A model generated the notes under the pieces. That model was not told the DNA's origin, made no database searches, and worked only from the letters and a program-made list of their open reading frames with translations. Positions 8,339-17,092 of a stretch of DNA of 64,000 nucleotides are shown here, one piece after another (the stretch's first letter is position 1; every line of letters begins with the position of its first letter). A program made the position numbers and the translations under genes. Source of the stretch: DASZQY01 sp963843565 (lineage in GTDB: Bacteria > Pseudomonadota > Alphaproteobacteria > Rhizobiales > Kaistiaceae); NCBI GenBank assembly GCA_963843565.1, contig CAWJKY010000003.1, forward strand, positions 2,418,001 to 2,482,000, written 5' to 3'.

Positions 8339-9403
8339 TCACTGCGGCGCCGCTTGACGGAGCGCGATGACGCCGATCAGGACCGCGAGGAGCGCCACCC
8401 AAGTGACGAGATTGACGGCGACCGCGACGCGCGCGCTCTGCCGCTCGTTCCACGTGCGCGGCTTGATGCCCCTTGCGAGGAAGACGACTTGGGCCGCGAG
8501 GTTGATGCAGGCGACGTTGGCGACAAGCAGCATGGCAGCGCCAAGAGCAAGATCCGGCCGGCCGGCGGCGGCCATGATCCCCAGCGTCGCGGCGGGCGGC
8601 AGCAAGGCGACGGCGACCATGACGCCGACGAGCGTGCTGGAGAGGCCAGTGGTGACTGAGAGAGCAGCGGCTGCGCCGGAGGCGAGCGCCAGCGCGATGC
8701 CGGCATAGTCGAGCGAGGTGCGCGCCAGCAGCTCGTGGCTGGCGATGTTGGGCTTGATGATAAGCGCCAGTGCACCGGCAAACACGATCGAGAGCACAAC
8801 GCCGACGACATTGGACTTCGTCGCAGACAGCATCAGCGATCGGTCCCCGATGGCAGCGCCGAAGGCGAAAGCGACGTTGGGGCCCAGCAACGGTGCGATC
8901 ACCATGGCGCCGATCAGGACGGCGACGCTGTCTTTTTCAAGGCCGACCGATGCGACGACGGTCGACAAGAAAACCAGAAGCAGGAAGTCGGTGTCCATCC
9001 TGACGCCGCCGGCGACCAGGTTACGGAGTTCCTCGCGCGAGGCGCGGGCCTGCTCTTCCTTTTTCTTTTCCTCGTCCTCCGGCTTCTCGCCGGCTTCGGC
9101 TTGTTCGGCCTTCTCCTTTTCTTCTTTTTCTAGTCTCTCTTTCTCTTCCTCGGTCTCGCGGGCGATAACCGTGTCGGCCGGGAGCATCGTTATCCGCCAG
9201 TTTTCGGACTTGCCCAGCGTGCTCTGAATCCGGTCGAGGAGTGCCTGCCGGTCGATATCGCCGACAACGAGCGTCACGAGCCTGCGGCCGTCTTGCAGCG
9301 CAGAACCGACTTGGACGTCGTCGACCCCCATGGCCTCGGCGATCGTGACGATCGCGCGGAGGCGGTCCTCAGGCGCGGCGATCTCGATAAGCTTGAAGGC
9401 CAT
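8339..9403 (-). CDS. DUF389 (TIGR00341) family membrane protein
   Basis: A 354-residue integral membrane protein of unknown biochemical function. Residues 1-75 form a small alpha/beta domain (MAFKLIEIAAP, then VDDVQVG). Residues ~80-125 are a highly charged Glu/Lys helix. Residues ~135-350 hold the DUF389 membrane core, with the signature GAMVIAPLLGPNVA and several hydrophobic helices. A paralogue (27519-28544) sits at the head of the ATPase operon. Here the gene stands alone, facing the IS110 relics. About 270 bases between it and IS110 copy 2 hold nothing recognisable. Confidence 0.85.
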   Translation of the reverse strand: MAFKLIEIAAPEDRLRAIVTIAEAMGVDDVQVGSALQDGRRLVTLVVGDIDRQALLDRIQSTLGKSENWRITMLPADTVIARETEEEKERLEKEEKEKAEQAEAGEKPEDEEKKKEEQARASREELRNLVAGGVRMDTDFLLLVFLSTVVASVGLEKDSVAVLIGAMVIAPLLGPNVAFAFGAAIGDRSLMLSATKSNVVGVVLSIVFAGALALIIKPNIASHELLARTSLDYAGIALALASGAAAALSVTTGLSSTLVGVMVAVALLPPAATLGIMAAAGRPDLALGAAMLLVANVACINLAAQVVFLARGIKPRTWNERQSARVAVAVNLVTWVALLAVLIGVIALRQAAPQ

Positions 9404-9888
9404 GTCGCCCCTCGCTGCAACCGCCTCGGAGAACGGAGCCCCTGAACTGCCGGTGTTGGTTGGACCATTCTAGCACCGGGAGCCAGATTCGGGGACGCCA
9501 CTCGGAGCGACGTCCGTGCTCGAACTCGGCGACGAAGAAGGTACCGTCGATCAACGAATGCGGGGCCGGATTCGCGAAGATGTGGCATCGGCGCCAGTCG
9601 CCGCTTGGAAGCGGCCCTGCGAGGGCGGCCGGGTACGGCCGTTTCCAAGAACCCTGAGGTGGCGAAGGGGGGCGTCGGTGGGGCGTTAGCCCACCGACGT
9701 TCCGGCTCGACAGCGCTCGGTCGGCCGGGGAGCGCATCACCGGCCCCGCCCGCCGAAATCTCCAAAACGGTGGTGCGTTCAACCGGGGAAGTAGCGAGAG
9801 CGCGACGCGTTGGTGTTCGCAGCGGTGCCCGTTTGCTCCCGCGTCAACGGCGCAGCGCAGGTCGTGTCTCTGTTTGAATCTTGAAGCC
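9404..9888. other. Noncoding stretch with a strong hairpin
   Basis: No convincing gene. It contains the hairpin at 9673-9699 and other GC-rich palindromic patches (for example GGCCGGGTACGGCC near 9628). Overlapping open frames here lack any recognisable motif. Confidence 0.4.
9673..9699. repeat. 10-bp perfect hairpin
   Basis: CGTCGGTGGG (9673-9682), a 7-base loop, then CCCACCGACG (9690-9699). No T-tract follows, so a classical terminator is unlikely. It could be a REP-like palindrome or a structured RNA stem. Confidence 0.6.
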
Positions 9889-10023
9889 TCAGGGCGAAAT
9901 GCCCACCAAGCGCAGCAGATGCAACAGCAGCGCATTGGCGGCACGGATTACCCTCCCGTGGTTCTGGCTTAGGTCCCAGACCACGAAGAACATTGCAGCC
10001 AAGATGAACAACAATCCGCGCAT
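9889..10023 (-). CDS. Possible small membrane protein (44 aa)
   Basis: A short frame begins MRGLLFILAAMFFVVWDLSQ and ends RLVGISP-stop. It has one hydrophobic N-terminal helix followed by a basic, Asn/His-containing segment and a second amphipathic stretch. No good ribosome site is visible (GCCGGG directly abuts the start). I do not recognise the family with certainty. It overlaps the antisense tail of the PAS fragment frame. Confidence 0.35.
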   Translation of the reverse strand: MRGLLFILAAMFFVVWDLSQNHGRVIRAANALLLHLLRLVGISP

Positions 10024-10085
10024 TCCCGGCCCCGCTTTGGCCGCGCGGCAGGCAAGTTAACCGTACACCGCGCGGCGGCGCGGTC

Positions 10086-10337
10086 GCTGCCGTCCTTGCG
10101 GTGACCTCGAAAATCCAGCTGACCCCGAATGGGCCGGGCATGCGGGTGCTGCTCAAAGGCGGCGCGTTGCGCCACATGCCTGGCGCGTGCAGCTTCAGGC
10201 AGCAGGATTTCGACCGATGCCCCGACGAGTTCACCGCGATCGTAGCCGAACATCGCCGCCAGGCGATCGTTCACCTTGGTGATCGTCCCGTCTCTTGTGA
10301 CGACCACAACGGCATCGGGCAAAATGTCGAACACTCC
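10086..10337 (-). pseudogene. PAS-domain fragment
   Basis: The minus-strand frame encodes VFDILPDAVVVVTRDGTITK, then the PAS core with AMFGYDRGELVGASVEILLP and ends near FRGHRKDGS, a typical PAS beta-sheet motif. Nothing catalytic precedes or follows, and the downstream frame is low quality. It is probably the remnant of a sensor kinase or GGDEF protein. Confidence 0.55.
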
Positions 10338-10704
10338 GCCCGGGCGCCACTCCTGTTCCCAGTTTCGCGGCACGAGAGTCTCGATTCGCGCAATAAGCGT
10401 GAAGCCATTGCCACTATTTGGCGGAGATATGAAGGAATCCTTGCGGACGGCCGCGGCGCCTTTTTTTGCGGGGCGCACCTGGCAGCGGCGCGGCCCGCCG
10501 ACAGAACGCGGCGAGGCTTGCTCGGCGAACATACCCTTCAGCGGGAAGCGGCCGGATCTTGCAGCCAGCTGCACGGGCGAAAAGGGAGAATTTGAACGAA
10601 GCCGCACGGCGTTCGTTAACTGCTTGAATTCACTTTATATTTTAGCTTTCGGCTTAAGAAATCGCTGGCGTTTTCCCTGACAAGCAGATGGGAAGGGTCC
10701 GGCA

Positions 10705-12009
10705 ATGTTTCGTAGTGTCTACATGGCGGTGCGGAACGTTTTCACGCACTTCTGGTCCTCCCGCAACGGCAACGTCGCGATGATGTTCGCCGCCGTGTCG
10801 GTACCGCTGATCCTCGCCACCGGCGGAGCCATTGACTACGCGCGCGTGTGGGCGGTCCAGTCCAAGATGCAGGACGCCGCCGACGCAACGGCGACGATGC
10901 TCTCCAAGGACGCTCCCAACATGACCGCCGCGGACATACAGTCCAAGGCGAGCGCCTTCTTCCTCGCCAACTTCAACCCGGCGGACGCCTCGGGCATCAC
11001 GGTGTCGCCGACCTACACGTCGGTCGGGCCGTCGGTGACTGTCAAGGCGACCGCGAACGTACAGGCCTACTTCCTGCCGCTCATCGGCATCGACGAGATC
11101 CCGCTGCATATCAGTTCGACGGCGGTTTGGGGCCAGTCGCGGCTGCGCGTTGCGCTCGTGCTCGACAACACCGGCTCGATGGCGAGCGACGGCAAACTCG
11201 ACGCCCTGAAGACGGCGGCCAAAAACCTGCTCAAGCAGCTCAAGGCGGCTGCTTACAAGGACGGCGACGTCTACGTCTCGATCATCCCGTTCGTGAAGGA
11301 CGTCAACGCCGGCGCCTCGAACTACAATGCATCGTGGCTGCGTTGGGATCTCTGGGACGAGGTAAACGGCTCATGCAGCCAGAAGAAGTACACGGACAAG
11401 TCAAGCTGTGAAGCGAAGGGCAAGAAGTGGACAGCCGACAACCACACCACGTGGAACGGCTGCGTCACCGACCGTGATATGAACTACGACACGCTAAACA
11501 GCGCCCCAACCAACAGCGCGACGAGGTTCCCGACTGAGCAATACGCTAGCTGCCCGACACAGCTTACGGGGCTCACCTACAACTGGAACGCTCTGAATAC
11601 GCTGGTCGACGGTATGTCGCCGAACGGCAACACCAACCAGGCGATCGGCCTGCAGTGGGGCTGGCAGACTCTGACCCAGTCGCCGTTCACGGTTCCCGCG
11701 TACGATCCGGCCTACCAGTACCAGAAGATCATCATCCTCCTGACCGACGGCATGAACACTGAAGATCGCTGGTACACGAACTCCAACTTGATCGACGCCC
11801 GCGAGAAGCTCCTGTGTCAGAACATCAAGGCCGACGGCATCTCGATGTTCACCGTGCAGGTCAACACGGGTCACGACCCGACGTCGCAGATGCTGAAGGA
11901 CTGCGCCAGCAGCGCCGATCAGACCTTCCTGCTGACCAAGGCCGACCAGATCGTTACGACGTTCGCCGCGATCGGCACGGCGCTCTCGCAGCTCCGCATC
12001 TCAAAGTAA
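10705..12009 (+). CDS. TadG-like pilus/VWA-domain protein
   Basis: 434 residues. The N-terminus has a TadE/TadG-type helix (RNGNVAMMFAAVSVPLILATGGAIDYARV), expected to sit in the inner membrane. A von Willebrand factor A domain starts near residue 148 (RVALVLDNTGSM), supplying the DxTGS part of a metal-binding MIDAS; ILLTDGMNTED supplies a later acidic position. Such proteins accompany Flp/Tad pili, but no other tad gene is present here. The ATG at 10705 has GGAAGGG about eight bases upstream. The AT-rich stretch 10610-10660 is a plausible promoter region. Confidence 0.88.
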   Translation: MFRSVYMAVRNVFTHFWSSRNGNVAMMFAAVSVPLILATGGAIDYARVWAVQSKMQDAADATATMLSKDAPNMTAADIQSKASAFFLANFNPADASGITVSPTYTSVGPSVTVKATANVQAYFLPLIGIDEIPLHISSTAVWGQSRLRVALVLDNTGSMASDGKLDALKTAAKNLLKQLKAAAYKDGDVYVSIIPFVKDVNAGASNYNASWLRWDLWDEVNGSCSQKKYTDKSSCEAKGKKWTADNHTTWNGCVTDRDMNYDTLNSAPTNSATRFPTEQYASCPTQLTGLTYNWNALNTLVDGMSPNGNTNQAIGLQWGWQTLTQSPFTVPAYDPAYQYQKIIILLTDGMNTEDRWYTNSNLIDAREKLLCQNIKADGISMFTVQVNTGHDPTSQMLKDCASSADQTFLLTKADQIVTTFAAIGTALSQLRISK

Positions 12010-12158
12010 GTCACTTTGCGGGCCGGCATGCGGAGCGATCGTCAAGTTCAGGCGAGTCCGGTGCAAAGTGGTCCGATTGACGGAGGTCAAGGCGAATTTG
12101 ACGGCGGTCATCCAAATGATCGCCCACTGCCAGACGTTCCGATTGGATCAGGCACCCG

Positions 12159-13199
12159 ATGCGGGTCCAGCATGATTTGTCGGCCACAGAGTGTGCAGCT
12201 GCCATTCGTGACGGCAGTACGACTTCCACGGAGGTCGTACGCCAGCTTTTGGATCACGTTGCCAACAACAATCCGGCACTGAACGCGATTGTCACTCTCG
12301 ATCGAGAAGGAGCCCTCCGGCAGGCTGCCAGCGCCGATGCGAGAGTCTCCGCGGGAGACCCCTTGGGTCCCCTTCACGGCGTGCCGATCACCATCAAAGA
12401 TTCTTCGACACCAAGGGCATGCGCACGACCTCGGGATACCCCGGATTCGCCGACCGAATCCCGAATGAGGATGCTGTTGCGGTTGCACGGTTGCGTGCGG
12501 CGGGGGCCATTATCGTTGGCAAAACGAACCTGCCGACCTTGGCCAGCGGAATCCAGTCGAACAATCCGGTGTTCGGTCGCACCAACAACCCGTACGACGC
12601 CACTCGCACGCCTGGCGGCAGTTCAGGCGGCGCGGCTGCGGCCGTCGCGGCGGGTCTTTCCTATCTAGACCTCGGCAGCGACATAGGCGGATCGATCCGC
12701 ATACCGGCCCATTTCTGCGGCGTCTGCGGACTCAAGACGACGGGAGGTTCGATTCCGGGCAAGGGGCATATCAGCAGCGTCCGACCACTGGAGTTGCCGC
12801 ATGCCTGGCTCCCACTGCTCGAATTGCCAGCCTTCGGCCCAATCGCTCGCACCGTGGATGACCTCAAGACCGGCTTCCGCATATTGACCAGCAGGACTGA
12901 GCAAACCTCGGGGGTTGTTCGGAACCTCAGGATTGCTTGGACTCAAGCGATGGGCCGTGCGCCGATAACGAGCGAGTATGCTGCGCACATTCGTCGCGCG
13001 GCCTCGATCCTTGCCGACACCGGTTTCTAGGTCGTGGAATCTGATGCGGGCCTCGACTACGACGATGCGCTGGAACTCGGCGGAGAGTGCCTTGGCGTGA
13101 TCAACACGCTTTTCCAGATTCCGGCCACACGCTTCTTCCGTCGTCTTGCATCTGTCGCTGCCCCGCTCCTCCGCCCTCAGGCGCCATTGATGACTGGAC
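12159..13199 (+). pseudogene. Amidase-signature protein, frameshifted, with internal stop and 3' truncation
   Basis: Starts MRVQHDLSATECAAAIRDGS and reads as an amidase/GatA-like enzyme. A one-base deletion near 12400, just after PITIKDS, shifts the frame; MRTTSGYPGFADRIPNED continues the homology. The Ser-cisSer-Lys triad is still encoded: Lys in ITIKDS, Ser in GGSSGGA, Ser in IGGSIRIPA. An in-frame TAG after ASILADTGF (13028-13030) interrupts it again, and homology continues until the IS3 left end at 13200. The 3' half is gone. Confidence 0.82.
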
Positions 13200-13252
13200 T
13201 GAACCGTACCGGGTTTGCCGGAGGCTCCAACTCCTGAGAAGGTGGAGCCATC

Positions 13253-13579
13253 ATGAGCAAGACAACGAACAAGTTCTCTCCGGAAGTGCGTCAACGTGCG
13301 GTGCGGTTGGTACTGGATCATGAGCATGAGCATCCCTCGCGCTGGGCGTCGATCACCTCGATCGCGACCAAGATTGGCTGCACGGGGCAGACGCTGAACG
13401 AGTGGGTTAAGAAGGCGGAGGTCGATGCCGGCAAGCGGGCGGGGGTGCCGACGGACATGGCCGCCCGGCTGAAAGCCCTCGAGCGGGAGAACCGTGAACT
13501 GCGGCAGGCCAACGAGATCCTGCGCAAGGCATCCGCGTATTTTGCCCAGGCGGAGCTCGACCGCCGGTTCAGGCCATGA
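13253..13579 (+). CDS. IS3-family transposase orfA
   Basis: 108-residue HTH protein (FSPEVRQRAVRLVLDHEHEHP, IGCTGQTLNEWVKKAE) with a C-terminal leucine-zipper helix (RLKALERENRELRQANEIL). It recognises the IS ends and is fused to orfB by -1 frameshifting in family members. The orfA stop and orfB start share ATGA. Confidence 0.93.
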   Translation: MSKTTNKFSPEVRQRAVRLVLDHEHEHPSRWASITSIATKIGCTGQTLNEWVKKAEVDAGKRAGVPTDMAARLKALERENRELRQANEILRKASAYFAQAELDRRFRP

Positions 13580-14481
13580 TCGCCTTCATCGACGATCATC
13601 GCGGGGCGTATGGGGTCGAGCCGATCTGCAAGGTGCTGCCGATCGCCCCATCGAGCTACCACGATCATGCCAGCAAGCGGGCCGATCCCGAGAAGCTGCC
13701 CGCGCGGGCGAAGCAGGACATGGCGTTGAAGCCGGAGATCGAGCGCGTCTTCGCGGAGAACTTCGAGGTGTACGGCGCGCGCAAGGTCTGGAGGCAGCTC
13801 AACCGGGAGAACATCCAGGTCGCACGCTGCACTGTCGAGCGTCTGATGGCCGATCTCGGCCTTCAGGGTGTCATCCGCGGCAAACCGATCCGGACAACGG
13901 TGCAGGACAAGGCGGCACCTTGCCCGCTCGACCATGTGAACCGGGTCTTCCATGCTCCGGCGCCGAACATGCTGTGGCTCTCGGACTTCACGTACGTCAG
14001 CACCTGGTCGGGCGTCGTCTACGTGGCGTTCGTCATCGACGCCTATGCCCGACGCATCGTCGGCTGGCGGGTGAGCAGGACGGCGCACACAAGCTTCGTG
14101 CTCGATGCTCTGGAGCAGGCCCTCCACGAACGGCGGCCCGTTCGTCGCGGAGGCCTGGTGCATCATTCCGATAGGGGTTCTCAATACGTCAGCATTCGCT
14201 ACACCGAGCGCCTGGCCGCGGCTGGTATCGAGCCCTCTGTCGGCAGCGTCGGCGACTCCTATGACAACGCCCTCGCAGAGACGATCAACGGCCTATACAA
14301 GGCCGAGGTCATCCATCGGCGTGGACCCTGGCGGAGCTTCGAAGCGGTCGAGTTCGCCACGCTGACCTGGGTCGACTGGTTCAACAATCGCCGGCTGCTG
14401 GAGCCCATCGGCAACATCCCGCCGGCCGAAGCCGAGGAACGCTACTACGCCATGCTGGAGGAGCCAGCATTGGCCGCGTGA
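13576..14481 (+). CDS. IS3-family transposase orfB (DDE integrase)
   Basis: 301 residues: HTH_21 domain (ENFEVYGARKVWRQL), then an rve integrase core. All three catalytic acids are visible: D in LSDFTYV, D in HHSDRGSQY and E in DNALAETINGL, followed by the conserved WFNNRRLLEPIG end. Full length, so the element is probably competent for transposition. Confidence 0.94.
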   Translation: MIAFIDDHRGAYGVEPICKVLPIAPSSYHDHASKRADPEKLPARAKQDMALKPEIERVFAENFEVYGARKVWRQLNRENIQVARCTVERLMADLGLQGVIRGKPIRTTVQDKAAPCPLDHVNRVFHAPAPNMLWLSDFTYVSTWSGVVYVAFVIDAYARRIVGWRVSRTAHTSFVLDALEQALHERRPVRRGGLVHHSDRGSQYVSIRYTERLAAAGIEPSVGSVGDSYDNALAETINGLYKAEVIHRRGPWRSFEAVEFATLTWVDWFNNRRLLEPIGNIPPAEAEERYYAMLEEPALAA

Positions 14482-14520
14482 CTCAAACGAAATGGCCTCC
14501 GGAAAACACGGGGCGGTTCA

Positions 14521-16099
14521 CAAAGATAGCCGCGTTCGCTTTTGAGTCCGGGACGACAAGCTCGGCGAGCACCTCTTCGCTCTCCGTGGTGATCTCGTGA
14601 AGCGCAGCGCGCCAGTCCTCCGCGGCGGTGTCGACACTCATGGTGAAAGCTCGGTCGCGCTTGAATTCGACCTGCTTTTCGAGTTTGTCCTTAACGCCGT
14701 ATTTGTCGAACTGTTCGAGGCGGAACTTCACGTCGTCCAGTTCTGAGGTGCGCTCCTGCTTGTCGTCGAGATCGCTTTGAACGGAAACCAAAGCGTTTGC
14801 CGCGGTTCTGAGCGTCGCAGCTTCCAGTGCGATCTTCTTCCGGATGGCTTTCAGAGACTCCCCAACAAGCTTTTCGACCAAATCCTGTCCGAATCCCTTT
14901 CCTGCCGCGGAAAGGTCCTTCTGGCCAAAATAGAGCGGCTTGGTCACAACGGTTTCGCGGACAGACACGTCGGGCCGGAGAACGCCCTCGACATAGACGT
15001 CGGGCGCGTGGTCGAGGATGCGGCGGACCTCAAATGGGGTGCCATGACGGTCGACCGCCTCGACGATGACCTTGCCACCGCTCTTCAGCACATAGGGGAT
15101 CAGCGCCTCCTTGTACTCCCTGTCTTGGGGTTTCTCGCCAAACGACGCGTTGAGGGCATAGCGCAGGCATTCGAGAACGGACGACTTGCCGCTGCCCTGA
15201 ATGCCGATCAGGCAGTTCATGTGCGGCGAGAATGGCACGTTCACCCCGTCGAGCAGGCCGCCCTCGAAACGGAGCGCTGTGACATGTGAGTGCGGAACCT
15301 TCGGCATCTCCTTCGCCACCCGAAAAGCAAAGTCCTTGAGCGCGAACTTCACGGCGTCGAACGAGAAATCGCCAATCTTCAGAAATGCCGACTCCCCGCG
15401 CCCTATCTCATCAAGCTTCTTGGGATCGCAGCCTTCCACTTCCGCGGGGTAGTGAGGCCACCACTGTTTGACTTTGACGCGGCACTTGGCGTCTGGCTTG
15501 TCGTGCGTGCGAACCTTCTGGAAGGCGAGGCAGTATTTCTCGATGAGCGGATGTGCGGCCAGCTCCGTCAGACGCCCGCCCTCCAGCTCGTGCCACAGGC
15601 CGCTGGGCGCTTCGACGTGCGCAAAGACGATGAAGAAGTCCTTGCTAAACTCGTCCAGCTTTTTCAGCGTTTGTGGCAGGTTGTCATTGGTGCGGCCGTT
15701 TTCCTGCTCGTACTGTGCCTTCGTCTTTCCGGAGAAGGCGTTCGATAGAAACTGGTTGATGTAATCCTGGCCGCCTTCGAGCCATGCATCTGAGAAGACG
15801 ATCAGCGTGTGAACGCCGTTGGAACCGTCGTTGACGGAGAGCTCGACACCCGGCAGCAGGCCAATCCCCTCGCTGCGCGCCTTCTTCCGCAGCGCCTTAA
15901 ATTCATCTGCATTGAACTTGTTATGGTTGGCAATGACACCAACGCCTATGTTTGCGGCCTTCAGGCCATCGACATAGGCGGCAACGAAGGCATTCTCCTC
16001 GCCATCGTACGAAAACTCCTTGTCTGCTTTGGTGTGAAGATGGAAATCAGCCCGCAGCCAGACGCTGCCGTGCGTAAAGGTGTTGGCTTTCGCCTCCAT
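14521..16099 (-). pseudogene. PHP-domain/SMC-like ATPase (TrlF-like), C-terminally cut by IS3
   Basis: Starts MEAKANTFTHGSVW. The first ~250 residues form a PHP metal-dependent phosphoesterase domain (DFHLHTKADKEF, ANHNKF, GVELSVND, FAHVE). A P-loop ATPase of the SMC/Rad50 type follows: Walker A LIGIQGSGKSS near residue 305, then a coiled-coil-like region rich in charged residues. The frame enters the IS3 right end at 14520 after AAIFVN, so the distal signature and Walker B half are lost. PHP-ATPase proteins of this layout are annotated TrlF and are often found in defence or mobile contexts; the role here is inferred. It has no partner gene left. Confidence 0.78.
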
Positions 16100-16741
16100 G
16101 CATTCCTCGTGCTACTGTTGCGAGAGATACTAGCATGGACCGTGAAAGACTATCCACCAAGGCATAAATCAAGAGAATGCCGGCGAAACCTCCGCGGGGG
16201 CCGGTCTAGACGGCACGCGGTGGCGGGAACAGCTCAAGTCCGTTGTTGCAAAAGGCGGTAGCTCACGATGAACCGCCGGTCCGAGCGGCAGCCCGCTTGA
16301 CGGAGCATATTATCCCACCGTTGTGTGTGATCGAATGTGGGTGGCGGCCGGGATGGGCGTTGTACTTTTCGCCACGGCCATGAACCCGACAGCTGTTTGA
16401 ACCAGCGATTGTCGGTCACGGCACGAATATGCAGATCATCCGACGACCAAGCTCCGCCCTCGATGGGGCGCGGCTTGTTCGTTTCTTCCTACCTTATCAC
16501 CCGAGCGAGAGAGACTCGAAATTCCACCTACGCGGGGCGTCAGAAAGCCCCGTGCTCTTTGAGCTCGAGAGCTCCGAACGAAGTCCAAGAAGTCACGAGC
16601 GTCAGAGAAAGCGCCCGAATAGAGAACGCTGTGGGCTGGACTGATGCCCGACTGGTCACCAGATGAGGTCGCAAAGCGGCCCTGAACGTGGGCAATTCCG
16701 CCATCTGGAGCGGGACCAGAGAATGTTGCGGTCACGGATGT

Positions 16742-16783
16742 TGGCGGAGGGAGAGGGCCCCGGTTCCAACATTCTCCGCGAAA
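16742..16783 (+). repeat. 42-bp direct repeat, left copy
   Basis: Starts TGGCGGAGGGAGAG and contains GGTTCCAACATTCTCCGCGA. It matches 20824-20865 at 40 of 42 positions in the same orientation, so the pair brackets the LuxR-type regulator and the SnoaL-like gene. Confidence 0.8.
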
Positions 16784-16806
16784 TGGCGGATTTTCAGCAT
16801 TTCCGA
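16773..16806 (+). repeat. 34-bp repeat shared with IS110 copy 2 end
   Basis: TCTCCGCGAAATGGCGGATT followed by TTCAGCATTTCCGA is identical to 8035-8068. A diverged version follows 2375 in copy 1. It looks like the left terminus of this IS110 family. Confidence 0.75.
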
Positions 16807-17092
16807 CTGTCTGGCGTCTAGTTTTGGCAGGCCTGGTTGGACCGGACCGTCCGTCACCCATCGACTGCCTGCCTCGCAGACCATGCGCGGCAAGTTGGAC
16901 TGAAGGACGCCCTCTCGACTGTCGGCGGCGCGACTCTGATTCCCGAAGTCGCTGCTGTCGCCGGCCGCTCGCCGGCGCCCTCGGATTTCGCGATCGCAGG
17001 AAGAGAATCTGCTGCTGAGAGCGCGCGGCGACGAGATGGCGAGCCGGCCGGATGCGAGATACATTTGCCGCTGGCTTTTGGGAGCCAGCCTG

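Larger units (their letters stand above)
13200..14520 (+). mobile_element. IS3-family element, complete (1321 bp)
   Basis: Bounded by 26-bp imperfect terminal inverted repeats (13200-13225 and 14495-14520; 22 of 26 positions match, starting TGAACCG). It contains orfA and orfB with a four-base overlap. The 3-bp flanks, GAC on the left and CAA on the right, are not duplicates, and different genes lie on each side, so the locus has been rearranged since insertion. Confidence 0.88.
16100..17092. other. Noncoding region with IS110-end relics
   Basis: About 1 kb without a convincing gene. 16742-16806 holds a dispersed end sequence also found at 20824 and at the IS110 copy 2 end. 16875-16945 aligns with the IS110 leader (CTGCCTCGCAGA..., GGACTGAAGGACGCCCTCTC) but is diverged and lacks a transposase. 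The rest contains GC-rich palindromic bits only. It includes the upstream region of the LuxR-type regulator. Confidence 0.5.
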
